Source of the DNA: Balaenoptera acutorostrata
Lineage: Eukaryota > Chordata > Mammalia > Artiodactyla > Balaenopteridae
DNA: 64,000 nt
Direction of reading: 5' to 3'
Assembly (NCBI RefSeq): GCF_949987535.1
Contig: NC_080068.1
Coordinates: 78,579,254 to 78,643,253 of the forward strand
Below are positions 1 to 11,140 of this stretch, one piece after another. Position 1 is the stretch's first letter; each line of letters opens with the position of its first letter. Position numbers and translations under genes: made by a program. The notes beneath the pieces are model-generated. The model had not been told where the DNA came from. It saw only the letters and a program-made list of their open reading frames with translations, and did no database searches.

Positions 1-994
1 ACATTTAAATGTAAAATACCTGTATATCAAAAAAAAAAAAATTTACAGGAAAATGGCAACTCTTTCCAATTCCTCTCCTTCCATTCTTTCTTAAACAGGA
101 TTTTGCCCCCACCATTTCCACCACTACACTAACAACTGCTCATATCTAAAACACCAGTAACCTACGTCAATGATAAAAGTCAAAGACAAAAGGTCTAATC
201 CACCGGGAAGATGCAGCAATTCTAAGTTTGCATTCAACTAGTGAAAGCCCTCTCTCGGTAACTATTAGAACAAGGAGGTCCCCACCACAGACACACAGAG
301 GAGAAGGAGGAGGCGGAAAAAGGGAGAGAAAAAACAGTAAGGCCATAAAAGATTTGAGCCATGTGATAAGTATAACGACTTAATATCTATACAACACTGG
401 ACCCAATAACCACAGAATACACTTTATTTTCAAGTACACATGGAATTATGCTAGAAATCAGTAGCAAAAATATAATTAGAAAACCCAATTACTTGAAAAT
501 TAAGAAATACACATCTATACATCAAAGAAGAATTCATTATAATTACATACTAACTAAAATTAATTTTAAAAATAATTATTATCAATTAGAAAATATTTTT
601 AACCAAATAAAAATGTTACATATCCATACTTGTGAGAAACAAAGTCACGCATAGAAGAAGAGCATACAAATGCATATATTAGAAAAGAAGAAGGGCTAAA
701 AAAATAAATGATCTAAGCATCCAAAAAACAGTTGGAGGGAAAAAAACAGCAAATCAAACCCAAAGAAACTAGAAAGAAGGAAATAATAAAGAGCAAAGAG
801 AAAACAGAAAACAACTATACAGTACGGAGGATCAAAAAAGTCAAAAGATGGTTCCCTGGAAAAAAAAAACAACACAAGAATAAATCAGTGGCAAGAGTGA
901 TCAAAAAAAGAGAGAAAAGGCACAAACAACCAATGCCAGAAATGAAAACAGAGACATCACTGTCAAGTCCATGGACATTTAAAAAAAGACATGA

Positions 995-1155
995 ATCTTG
1001 TCTTACAAGACTCTCATTATCTTAAGACTCTGATGCATCTCTTTAGGAGTCCACTATATGTCTATATACAATTTATGGAAGAAATTTGCTTCCTTGTCAC
1101 CTGTTAGTTTGAAATTAATGAATAAATTCTTTGTCTTGGTTGTAAAAAAAAAAAA
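995..1155 (+). pseudogene. Truncated retrocopy of an mRNA 3' end
   Basis: A block of about 160 bp inside the L1 that is not L1-like. It ends with AATAAA at about 1,120, then roughly 20 bases, then a run of A. It is flanked by an imperfect duplication (aagacatgaa at 985-994, aagagatgaa at 1,157-1,166). This is what an L1-mobilised, 5'-truncated mRNA 3' UTR looks like. The parent gene is not recognised. Confidence 0.5.
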
Positions 1156-1378
1156 AAAGAGATGAAGATATCGTAAACAATTTAACATCCATAAATTTTA
1201 AACTTTAAATGAAATGCACATATTATTTTTTAAAAAACAAACATCATACCATACCAGATATAAAAAAAAAAACAACTGATACTTCTGTATCTATTAAAGA
1301 AATGAAATCTGTAACTTAAAACCTTCCCATAAAGAAACTCCAGGTCTACATGGCTTCATCAATAAATTCCACTAAAGG

Positions 1379-1500
1379 GACTTCCCTGGCAGTCCAGTGG
1401 TTAGGACTCCACTCTTCCACTGCAGGGGGCTCGGGTTCCAGCCCTGGTTGGGGAACTAAGATCCCGCATGCCGAGTGGCATGGCCAAAAAAATTTTTTTT
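1379..1500 (+). mobile_element. Short tRNA-Glu SINE (CHR/Bov-tA-like)
   Basis: The head cttccctggcagtccagtgg has A-box character. The tRNA-Glu-related body continues to gttccagccctggttgggg, then aactaagatcccgcatgccg and ggccaaaaaa. This 110-125 bp short form recurs many times in the window. It sits in the L1 ORF2 remnant. Confidence 0.85.
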
Positions 1501-1528
1501 CTAGGTTTTTAAAATAAATAAATTCTAG

Positions 1529-1880
1529 GCTTCCCTGGTGGCACAGTGGTTAAGAATCCGCCTGCCAATGCAGGGGACACGGGTTTGAGCCCTGGTCTGG
1601 GAAGATCCCACATGCCGCGGAGTGGCTGAGCCCGTGAGCCACAACTGCTGAGCCTGTGCTCTAGAGCCCGAGAGCCACAGCTGCTGAGCCCACGTGCCAC
1701 AACTACTGAAGCCTGCACACCTAGGGCCTGTGCTCTGCAACAAGAGAAGCCACCACAGTGAGAAGCCCATGAAGAGTAGCCCCCACTCACCGCAACCAGA
1801 GAAAGCCCGCAAGGAGCAACGAAGACCCAATGCAGCCAAAAATAAATAAGTAAATTTATAAATAAATAAATAAATAAAAT
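1529..1880 (+). mobile_element. Long CHR-type SINE
   Basis: A good example of the long form: a tRNA-Glu-like head (cttccctggtggcacagtgg, gggtttgagccctggtctgg) with pol III A and B boxes, then a tRNA-unrelated GC-rich body (gccacaactactgag repeats, gcctagagcccgtgctc-like), then agacccaatgcagccaaaaa and an (AAAT)n tail. An imperfect aaataaattc direct repeat flanks it. Long open frames across it on the minus strand are by-products of the GC-rich body, not genes. Confidence 0.9.
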
Positions 1881-2202
1881 AAATTCCACTAAATAATCTA
1901 ATACCAATCTTATACAAACTTTTCCAGAGACTAGAAAAAGAAGAAACACTTCCCAACTCATTTTATGAGATCAATATAACCTGATAACTCTGCAAGGTTA
2001 TTAAAAGAAAGAAAAATTACAAGCCTATTTCACTCATGAAAATAGATACAAAATTCCTAAACAAAATATTAAAGTAGTAATACATAAATTATGAGTGATG
2101 TTACATAAAATACAAAAATTATATTAGTGACTGATAAGAATAATGCATCATTAATCTGAATTTATTTTAAGAATATATGGTTGTCAAAATATTTGAAAGT
2201 CA

Positions 2203-2557
2203 GGCTTCCCTGGTGGCGCAGTGGTTAAGAATCCGCCTGCCAATGCAGGCGACATGGGTTCAAGCCCTAGTCTGGGAAGATCCCACATGCCGCGGAGCAA
2301 CTAAGCCCGTGCACCACAACTACTGAGCCTGCGCTCTAGAGCCCGCAAGCCACAACTACTGAGCCCACACACTGCAACTACTGAAGGCCGCACGCCTAGA
2401 GTCCATGCTCCACAACAAGAGAAGCCACTGCAATGAGAAGCCCATGCACCACAACGAAGAGTAGCCCCTGCTCGCCGCAACTAGAGAAAGCCCACGCGAG
2501 CAACAAAGACACAACACAGCCAAAAATAAAATTAATTAATTAATTAATTAAAAATAT
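2203..2557 (+). mobile_element. Long CHR-type SINE with 14-bp TSD
   Basis: Full-length long form ending in an (AATT)n-like tail. A perfect 14-bp target-site duplication, atatttgaaagtca, lies at 2,189-2,202 and 2,558-2,571, so the insertion boundary is exact. Confidence 0.93.
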
Positions 2558-3341
2558 ATATTTGAAAGTCAACCAATGCAATTCCTGATATTAACAAAAG
2601 AAAGAAGAAAAGTCATATGATCAACTACATTGTACCAGAGCTCATGGCCAGAGCATTAAGACTTGAAAAGGAAATAAAAGTTCTAAAGATTGGAAAGGAA
2701 GAAATAGAACCATCGTTATTCACAGACACTAAAATTGAGTGCATATGAAATCCAAAAGAATTTACAGATTATCTGTTGGATTACCCAGATAATTTAGCAA
2801 GGTTGCCAGACTGTATATCTCTTTAACACCAACATCGAGAAAATAAAATTAAATCTAATGGTCTAGATCTATTAGCCGCATTTACTCAGCTGATAAATCC
2901 CTCCTCCAAAGAACCTTTTAACAATATTATCTTCTTCTCAGGACAGTGCCACTCTCAGGATTTCCTCATCACTCAATTTGGAAACAGTGGAGCGTTTCCA
3001 GGCTTACCCACTCCTTTGGTGATCTCTCCATGGCTTTAAACACTAACAAAATGCTAACTAATTTACATTTCCAATCTGCACCTCTTCCCTGACTCCATAC
3101 CCACACCAAACTACCCACTGAACGTCTCCACTTTGTGTATCCAATAGACACCTCAAGCCAAGCGTGTCTAAGTGATCTTCTGATCCTCCACTGCAGACCC
3201 CCCTAACTACAATCCTCTCAACTGCAGCAGAGCAGTTTCCAGTTGCTGAGGCCAAAAAAACTGAGTCATTTTTGCCTCCTCTTTCCCTCACATCTCATGT
3301 CTAATCATTCAGCAAATCTTGCCATTTCTAAATTCAATGTA

Positions 3342-4356
3342 TATTCAGATCATGTGGTAACTCTATGTTTAACCTTCTCAGGAAGTGCCAGACTGTTTCC
3401 CAAAGTGGCTGCACCATTTTCAATTTCTACCAGTATTGTATGGGGATTCCCATTTCTCTACAACCTCACCAACACCTGTTATTGTCCCTCTTTTTGACTA
3501 TGGCCATCCTAATGGTATCTCATTGTGGCTTTAGCTTGCATTTCCCTAATAACTAACGTTGACCATCACTTATGTGCTTATTGGCATTCGTATATCTTCT
3601 TTGAAGAAATGTCTATTCAGATCCTTTGCCCATTTTAAAATTTAAGGGTTACTTGTCTACATTACTGAGCTTTAAGAGTTCCTTATATTTCTGGATACAA
3701 GTCCTTTATCAAATATAAAATATTTTCTCCCATTCTGTGGGTTGTCTTTTTTACTTTGTTGATGGTGTGCTTTGAAGCATATTTTTTATCTTGATAAATT
3801 TATTATTTTTTTTGTCATTTACACTTTTGGTGTCCTATCTAAGAAACCATTGCCTCAACCAAGGTCACAAAGATATGTGCCATGCTTTCTTCTAAGAATT
3901 TTGTAGTTTTAGCTCTTACATTTAGGTCTTCAATCCATTTTGAGTTAATTTTTGTATATGGTGTAAGACAGGGGTCCAAGTTAATTCTTTTGCATGTGGA
4001 TATCCAGATGTCCCATCACCATTGGTTGAAAATACTATTCTTTCCCCATTGAATGGTCTTGGTACCCTTGCTGAAAATCAACTGACCATGAGAATAAGAG
4101 TTTACTGCTTGACTCTCAGTTCTATTTCATTCATCTATATGTCTATTCTTATGCCAGTATCACACTGTCCTGATTATTGTGCTTTGCAGTAAGTCTTAAA
4201 ATTAGGAAATGTGAGTCTTTCAACTTTGTTCTCCTTTTCCAAGACTGTTTTGCAATTCCGGGCCCCTTGCATTTTCCATGTGAAATTAGAGTCAGCTCGT
4301 CAATTTCTGCAAAGTCAGACAGTACAGTGACAAGGACTGCATTGAATCAGTAGATC
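3342..4356 (-). mobile_element. Antisense L1 ORF2 3' fragment
   Basis: The minus strand reads as L1 ORF2 C-terminal region. The plus strand shows the complement (caaagtggctgcaccatttt, gatggtgtgctttgaagc, attgcattgaatc-like phrase near 4,340). It lies within the L2, whose sequence resumes on either side. Short open frames at 3,243-3,556 are L1/L2 remnants, not genes. Confidence 0.8.
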
Positions 4357-4833
4357 ATAAGTCAAATCAGGTCACTCCTTTGCTTTAAAACCTCCAATAG
4401 CTCTGCATCTCATGCAGAGTAAAAGCCCAGGTTCTTAAAATGGCCTAGCTACAATCCTAAACATTCTGGTTCCCTAATAACTCTCTCTAATCATTTCTTG
4501 CTACTCTCCCTCTTGCTCTTTCTTAAACTCACCCAGTACTCTCCTGCTTCACTGCCCTTACACTTGATTCATAGCCAGAAATGCACTCCTCCCCACCCCC
4601 CAGATATGTATGTGACTTGCTTTTTGCAAGACTTTACTCATGGCACCTTTGTAGTGAGGCTTTCCCTAACCACCCAGTGTAAAATCGTGCGCACACAAAG
4701 AGTTCTCTCCATCTCCCTTTCATTATTTTTTGCTTCAAAGCAGTTATCACTCTATAATTTAGATGTTTATTTTGTTTAATGCCTGTATACCCTGACACTA
4801 AAAGTAAGCTCTTTGAAAAAAAATGTTTTTGTC

Positions 4834-5221
4834 GGACTTCCCTGGTGGCGCAGTGGTTAATAATCTGCCTGCCAATGCAGGGGACATGGGTTCGAGCCCA
4901 GGTCCGGGAAGATCCCACATGCCGCGGAGCAACTAAGCCCGTGTGCCACAACTACTGAGCCTGTGCTCTAGAGCCTGTGAGCCACAACTACTGAGCCCGA
5001 GTGCCACAACTACTGAAGCCCGCGCGCCTAGAGCCCGTGCTCCGCAGCAAGAGAAGCCACCACAATGAGAAGCCCGCGCACTGCAACAAAGAGCAGCCCC
5101 CACTCCCCGAATCTAGAGAAAGCCAGTGCGCAGCAACAGAGACCCAACGCAGCCAAAAATAAGTAAATAAATACGTTTAAAAAAATAAATAAATAAAATT
5201 GCAAAAAAAAAAAAATTAAAA
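4834..5221 (+). mobile_element. Long CHR-type SINE with 18-bp TSD
   Basis: Complete long form with a complex A-rich tail. An 18-bp direct repeat, aaaaaaaatgtttttgtc, ends at 4,833 on the left and 5,239 on the right. It sits in the 3' part of the L2. Confidence 0.92.
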
Positions 5222-5439
5222 AAAAAAAATGTTTTTGTCAATTCTGTTCACTCCTGCATTGCCATCACTAAACTAAACGATAGTAAATATCAAAATTAAA
5301 TACCAATACTAAAACAATGTCTAACACATAGTAAGCACTCAATAAATTTCATTTGATGAATAAAGGATTAAGGCAGGGAAGAAGAACCAAGAACAAGAAA
5401 GCAATAGGTACAGAATTCTAAGAAGAAACAGAAATACTC

Positions 5440-6350
5440 AATAAACATTAAAAAGTTTAACCTCATTAATAAAACCAAATTAAAAGAGATAATATAGGAT
5501 TAAAACATTTTTATATTGCCTATTAAATAAAACATAATTTTTTAAAATGACAATAGCCAGTGTTAGCAAGGCTAGAGTAAAATAAAAATTCTTATACATT
5601 GTGATGAGTGTAAACTGGTATAACCTTTCTGAAAAGCAAAATGGCACTGACTATGTATCAAGAAATTTTAGGTTACTTATATTTTTTGACCCATTTTTTT
5701 GATTCTACTTCTAGGAACTCATCATAAAAAATAATCACAGATTTACAGAAATATTTATATAGAGATGTTCAAAATACTGTAACTTTTTACAAAGAAAAAT
5801 GGAAAACAACTAAATATTTGGTGAGAAAGAAATGATAAACTTTCTGATGATGGTAAGTACAATGTATTAAATACTTAACATATGCCAGCTAGAATGTTAA
5901 GATCATGATTTTACTTAATTCTTAAAACAGTAATTAATATTATGCCTATTTCACAAGTAAGAAAACTAAGGACTAGAAAAAGTAAGTTATCAGGCTTAAG
6001 GCTCTTAAGTAGCAAAACTGGGATCTGAACCCAGGTTTGCTAGACTCTACTAGATACAATATCCCTGTAGATTCATAAGATGGAATTTTATACAGCCATT
6101 AAAGACTATATTTTGGATAATATTAACTAGACTTTTTTTAAAAACTATGTTAAAAAAGAAAGCAAGACCCAAAACTGAATATAATTTATACAGACACCTA
6201 AATGGGACTGGACTATATTAGATTGGAAAGGAAATCCTGGGTAATGGTAACTTTATTTTTAACTACTACTTTTTTAATCTACTTTTTATAAACTACTTTT
6301 TGCATCTTCCAAATAATCTATAATATATACATTCTTTCATCATCATGGGA
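5440..6350 (+). mobile_element. Old L1/HAL1-type 3' fragment
   Basis: Degraded L1-like wording (acaatagccagtgttagcaa, acattgtgatgagtgtaaac, ctaggaactcatcataaaaa, and after the MIR tggaattttatacagccatt). Highly diverged. It cannot be assigned to a subfamily by eye. Confidence 0.5.
5868..6062 (-). mobile_element. MIR SINE
   Basis: Complement of the MIR core and 3' part: ttaaatacttaacatatgcc, then cctatttcacaagtaagaaa, then actgggatctgaacccaggt. Inserted within, or adjacent to, an old L1/HAL1 piece. Confidence 0.8.
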
Positions 6351-6722
6351 AAAAACAACCACTATTATCAATTAAAGCTGAATCTTGGACTTCCCTATAC
6401 ACTTCCTCCAGCTTGCAAACTATATATCCTTCCACCCCTTTTTTTTATTGTGCCTACCTATATGGAAAAGGATCTAAACATATAGGCAGTTTAAGTAACC
6501 AACCGGTATAGGGAAGAAGCTCTTAAGTATAAAAACATACATAGCTGACACTACCTCCCAATCGCTCTGTAGATCCAGTTTACTTCAATCCTATTTATTC
6601 ACTTAAGTAATGTTCACACTTAACTTTTATCACCTGATCTTATATATCTTCATTTTTCCATAAAGAAGGCCTCATTAATACACTAGTTTAAACAAGCTTG
6701 TGTAGCTTCTTCATATACATAC

Positions 6723-6819
6723 CTGACCTAAATATGCTAAAAGGATATGGGAAATTAGGATGGGTAAGGTTTGATATATTATGGAGAAATGTGAAAGGGC
6801 TGGTTCTCAAATGAAGAAC
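6723..6819 (-). other. Candidate minus-strand exon, 97 nt
   Basis: On the minus strand an acceptor ending in a T-rich tract and tttttag (ag at 6,820-6,821) is followed by 97 nt and then the donor tcag|gtatgt (gt at 6,721-6,722). Only one reading frame is open throughout (32 codons, first residues VLHLRTSPF). No homology is recognised. In AT-rich DNA an open run this short can occur by chance. Confidence 0.25.
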
Positions 6820-7315
6820 CTAAAAACAAATAATATAAATTGTTATTAATAGTGATACCATGAATATATATATAAATTTCATATACACATTTTCCAAGCT
6901 CTTCTACCTCTATTATTCAGTTTTAACCTGAGAGAAGCTAACCAATACATACTTGCTCACAGATTATCATTAAAATATTTCAGCATGATAAGCAGAGGTC
7001 TTATTAACTCGAGTTCTTTTTTTTTTTTTAACAGATAAGGATGTATGTTCTTTTAACCATTAAAAAAAAATTCAGGGTGAACATGAACTCTATAAATAGT
7101 AGTAGAAGTGAACATGAACTCTAACAGTGGTATGGTAATGGTCAGTACTGCCATTAAAGTGGATACGCCAATAAACACCACTTCAGGAAAAAACTTTCCT
7201 GCGAAAAACTACATCATCAACACAGTCCTAACACTTAAAAATTTTCCTGTATCATTTTATGAATAAATCTGTTACATGCATATATTATAAGGGCTAGTAA
7301 TTTTAAAGAACTTAC

Positions 7316-7345
7316 CTTTATGGAAAAATATCTAGAAATAAATTT
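7316..7345 (-). other. Candidate minus-strand micro-exon, 30 nt
   Basis: The minus strand reads cttgactgttatag, then 30 nt, then aaag|gtaagt. One frame is open for ten codons (KFISRYFSIK). In phase 0 it joins on to the open frame of the 6,723-6,819 segment. Signals only; no homology is seen. Confidence 0.18.
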
Positions 7346-7800
7346 CTATAACAGTCAAGAAAGATATTCTATTTAATACTCAATATCAACCATCTAGAAA
7401 TAACAGGCCTAAGAAAACTGATACTAACAATCAAATATATCAATAGTATTTTAGCTCTTTATAACCACCATAAAAGGAACGAAAACAAAAATCATCTCTC
7501 TATAAGGAACATATAGGGAAGTTAGAAGGCTCAAACATGGCACAATCCCAGACAAGATCAGAAAACATCTCTCTCAGAAACAACTGCTACCAAGAACCAA
7601 TACAATCAATCTTTACTGGGGATTAAGTTACCTACAAGATGATTTTAAGTCTACTGCTTGATAAGCTGAAGGTAGATACTAAATCTCATCAAGTTACCAA
7701 AGGGTGTGTCACTAAAAAAGACAGTATTTATAGAAAATGTAACCAAATTAAGGTAACCAATAATCTTAAAATGCATCCATCATAAGAACTATTATAAGTA

Positions 7801-7985
7801 ATAACTGAAGACATACTAACTATTGATAAAGAATGGTTAAATAAATTATGGCAAAAAAAAAAAATCATGCTTTGGAATACTATGCAGCTATGAAAAAGTT
7901 GAAGGTATAATGTAGAAACCAGAAAGATCTCTGAGACATATTCTTAAGGGGAAAAGCCAGTTGCTGAACCATATACAGCTTTGGG
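7801..7985 (+). mobile_element. L1M/HAL1-type 3' fragment
   Basis: Reads like the diverged L1 3' end: gaatggttaaataaattatg, ggaatactatgcagctatga, agaaagatctctgagacata. Ends approximate. Confidence 0.55.
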
Positions 7986-8059
7986 CCAAAGAATGGCAGG
8001 AAGTGTATTTCTCTACAATTCTTCAACACTTTCTATATTCCTTCATTACTTACTACCAG

Positions 8060-8245
8060 TACTCATCTTCCTTAGATATTTTAGATTCTCACATTGTTGG
8101 TTTTACTGACATATTTTCATCTGTATGTGTTTATTTCCCCAATTAGCCATGTTCCTTGAGAACACAGATTATGATACATACTACTCCAATTTGGGATTTA
8201 GTCATAGTCCCATCCATAAAATAGGTGCACAAAAAATATTTGTGG
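8060..8245 (+). mobile_element. Possible L2 3' end
   Basis: Diverged wording (ccttgagaacacagattatg, aaaataggtgcacaaaaaat, atttgtgg) in the order expected at the L2 3' terminus. Weak, and could be another old repeat. Confidence 0.4.
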
Positions 8246-8522
8246 ACGGCTAAACTATGTAAAATATGAAGGAGTTAGAAGTGGTATTTTAGAAGCAAAG
8301 ACACCAAAACACACATTAAATGGGAAAACCACAATACAGTTCTTTAGACTTCTTGGGTCAGCATGTTTTATGCAACCACAAGCTCTGTGAGAAATTCTAG
8401 TAACAAAATATGTGATTACATTTTCCTTCTTATGAGAGATTTCTTTAATCACTCAAATATGTAAATAAAAGCTTGAAAACCTATGTGTAAAATATACTCA
8501 CTCTAGACTTTAATAAACTTAC

Positions 8523-8626
8523 CATCTGTCTATCACTGATGCTATCTATCAATGTGCTTATTAAGGCCACAGTTGACACCTGCAAACTCTACAGCTCTTC
8601 CTGTTATCCAACATAATGTCTTCTTA
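8523..8626 (-). other. Candidate minus-strand exon, 104 nt
   Basis: Strong signals on the minus strand: a T-rich tract and aatag acceptor (ag complement at 8,627-8,628) and the donor cagatg|gtaagt (gt complement at 8,521-8,522). With that acceptor all three frames contain stops. With a weaker internal acceptor (gtttgcag) the last 57 nt are open (VSTVALISTLIDSISDRQM). It is either a noncoding exon or a chance match. Confidence 0.25.
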
Positions 8627-8795
8627 CTATTAAAAAAATATAAATTATGATATATTATATACATATGTAACAAAACCAAATTTATATCAAACAGTAATCC
8701 CAAATGAAATCAAAGTCCAAAATATATACAATATTTATAATATAGATATATATCATATTCCAAAGAGAAAACCACAAAGTAAAGAAAAAAGACCG

Positions 8796-9098
8796 GGCTT
8801 CCCTGGTGGCGCAGTGGTTGAGAATCTGCCTGCCAATGCAGGGGACACGGGTTCGAGCCCTGGTCTGGGAAGATCCCACATGCCGCGGAGCAACTAGGCC
8901 CGTGAGCCACAATTGCTGAGCCTGCGCGTCTGGAGCCTGTGCTCCGCAACAAGAGAGGCCGCGACAGTGAGAGGCCCGCGCACCGCGATGAAGAGTGGCC
9001 TCCGCTCGCCGCAACTAGAGAAAGCCCTCGCACAGAAACGAAGACCCAACACAGCCAAAAATAAATAAAATAAAAAATTTAAAAAAAAAAAAAAAAAA
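8796..9098 (+). mobile_element. Young long CHR-type SINE, gagaatctg subfamily
   Basis: A long form with distinctive wording (agtggttgagaatctgcctg, gcgtctggagcctgtgctcc, gaggccgcgacagtgagagg) also seen at 28,581, 43,876, 48,056 and 52,250, so a distinct and probably young subfamily. The direct repeat aaagaaaaaagaccg lies at 8,781-8,795 and 9,099-9,113. Confidence 0.93.
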
Positions 9099-9113
9099 AA
9101 AGAAAAAAGACCG

Positions 9114-9600
9114 ACTTCATCCACCGCCATTAGAGGTGACTATTACACTCTGGAAATGGTTATATAAAGGGAAAGAACTAAGCATTTATTCTGCCTTTTA
9201 AGTAGAACATTATTTCAAGGCAACAAAATAGCCCTAATTGATGAGGGAAACCTTCTTTATTGAAGACTACTATGTAATAGGATCTAAAACTAATTACCAT
9301 ATCGTAAACCATAATTAAATAGCTGATCAAGAATCACCAACAATCATCAATGAAGGCTAAAATCATTAGGTGAAAGGTTGATAGAGACATACCTGGTGCC
9401 AAAGTACCATGCCACAGATTATTTGCAAGATAGAAAAAGACAAACATAATTTTACAATAAAACCATCTGGTTGTCATCACCTTGGCCTGGTGATCAAACA
9501 CAGCATCCAAATGGTGGGACAACTAAACATTACATGCCTGTACGTGAAACAATATGAGTACACAGCATTGCTAAATGAACTACTCTTCCAAAAATGTTTA
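9114..9600. other. Unassigned sequence
   Basis: No family recognised. The minus strand has a good donor (caccag|gtatgt, gt complement at 9,391-9,392) at the end of an open stretch of about 43 codons (9,393-9,522). The acceptor side lacks a convincing polypyrimidine tract, so I do not call an exon. Confidence 0.35.
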
Positions 9601-10345
9601 ACCTGAATCTGAAACACTTTTAAGTCTCACTCCCAGTTTATATGAAATATAGGGGATAGAGGAAAAAGTTATACTGACCATGAAGAAACTAACAGCAATA
9701 CAAAATGTCAGACATTCTCAACAGAGCCAACAAATCTATATTATGGGGAGGGGGAGGGAGGGTGGTAAAGGGGGTGGGTAGGTTAGAGACAGTTCTATAA
9801 TTAAAAAAGACTCAAGAGACAGCCAGATACAATGGGTAGCTCTTGACTAGATTTTCTGTTTTTTTTAAAGGTAATAAAAGATGTTTTTGGAACAATCAGA
9901 GAAATCTGAATATGGTACAAGTGTTATATATTAGGGAATTATTGATAATTTTGCTAGGAATGATAATGGTTTTGTGGTTATATAGGAGAATATCCTTTTT
10001 CTGGAAGATATGTCAAAGATAATACGTCTTATGAATTTTTAAAAGAGTAAATTTCAAGCTAAATCCTTAAATGAAATTATCAAAGTTCAAAATATATATA
10101 ACATTTATAACACAAATGTATAGTACACAAAAAGAAAAAAACCCTCATTTGTCACCATTTACTTTTAAAACGCTCAGGAAATTTATATATACATAGAAAT
10201 ATACAAATATATAAAGCAAATGTAGCAAAATATTAGTAATCATTAAATCTAGGAGGTGGGTTTACATGAGTTCAATGTACTAGTCTACTTTTCTATATAT
10301 ATGTCCATGTATTTTGCTAATAAAATTTTTAATATGTACCATGCT
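9601..10345 (+). mobile_element. Probable L1M 3' UTR
   Basis: Phrases such as agacagccagatacaatggg, gaaatctgaatatggtacaa, gctaggaatgataatggttt and tgtggttatataggagaata match the 3' tail of older mammalian L1s. It contains a strong G-quadruplex motif at 9,745-9,762. Subfamily and ends uncertain. Confidence 0.5.
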
Positions 10346-10646
10346 TCAAGTAAACTGGTTTGTTTACCTCTACAAAGTAAAAAATCCTTTTTAAATTCAA
10401 ATACCAACCCTTAATTTGAAATTCTGAATTCAAATATACCAAGTTTTAATAAAAGCAGGGCACACTCCATATTTTAAAGGTTATATCTGGTTACATATGT
10501 GTTCTAAGAAAAAGAAAAATTCAATCATGTGGTAAGGGAAGGAAGAAAATGAAAGAAAAATTTTTAAAGGATAAAAATCAAGAGAAGAACCCCAAATAGC
10601 CAAAGCAACCTTGAGGGAAAAAAAAAAAAAAGTTTAAGTTATTGTG

Positions 10647-10957
10647 GGGACTTCCCTGGTGGCACAGTGGTTAAGAATCCACCTGCCAATGCAGTGGTCA
10701 TGGGTCCAGTCCCTGGTCCGGGAAGATCCCACATGCTGCAGAGCAACTAAGCCCGTGCACCACAACTACTGAGCCTGCACTCTAGAGCCACGAGCCACAA
10801 CTACTAAGCCCACACACCTAGAGCCCGTGCTCTGCAACAAAAGAAGGCACCGCAATGAGAAGCCGGAGCACCGCAACGAAGAGTAGCCTCCACTCGCCGC
10901 AACTGGAGAAAGCCTGCGCACAGCAACAAAGACCCAACACAGCCAAATAAACAAATA
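10647..10957 (+). mobile_element. Long CHR-type SINE with 11-bp TSD
   Basis: Long form with a short AAATAAACAAATAAA tail. The perfect duplication aagttattgtg lies at 10,636-10,646 and 10,958-10,968. Confidence 0.92.
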
Positions 10958-11140
10958 AAGTTATTGTGTACTGTTGGTGGGAATGTAAAACGGTGCAGCT
11001 ACTATGAAAAACGGTATGGAGATTTTTCAGAAAAGTAAAAATAGCAATCCCACTTTTGTGCATACGTCCAAAAGAATTGAAAACAGGATCTCCAAGAGAT
11101 ATTTGCACACCCATGTTCACTGCAGCATTATTCACAATAG

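Larger units (their letters stand above)
165..2848 (+). mobile_element. Old L1 ORF2 fragment, interrupted
   Basis: Sense-strand LINE-1 ORF2 remnant. The pieces follow L1 order: endonuclease-region sequence at about 165-860 (aacactggacccaataacc, tagaaaagaagaag), then the RT region at about 860-994, 1,157-1,378 and 1,881-2,202, and a later piece at 2,572-2,848. Many stops and indels show it is long dead. It is interrupted by a poly(A)-tailed retrocopy and three SINEs. Recognised from L1 wording, not from an alignment, so the ends are approximate. Confidence 0.75.
2900..5372 (+). mobile_element. L2 LINE 3' half, split by L1 and a SINE
   Basis: L2-type sequence from about 2,900 to 3,341 (ctcacatctcatgtctaatc, attcagcaaatcttgcc), resuming at about 4,357 (gtcactcctttgctttaaaa, agagtaaaagcccaggttct) and ending with acatagtaagcactcaataa at about 5,325-5,345, the typical L2 3' end. 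The gaps hold an antisense L1 and a long SINE, both therefore younger than the L2. Confidence 0.75.
6351..7800. other. AT-rich unassigned stretch
   Basis: No repeat family recognised with confidence. It contains the two leftmost minus-strand splice-bounded segments (6,723-6,819 and 7,316-7,345), described separately. At 7,078-7,125 the phrase gtgaacatgaactct occurs twice about 30 bp apart, a small local duplication. Confidence 0.4.

Noticed and set aside
9393..9522. Possible exon ending at a strong donor (caccag|gtatgt).
   Set aside because: No convincing acceptor, and the frame does not continue into the next candidate segment.
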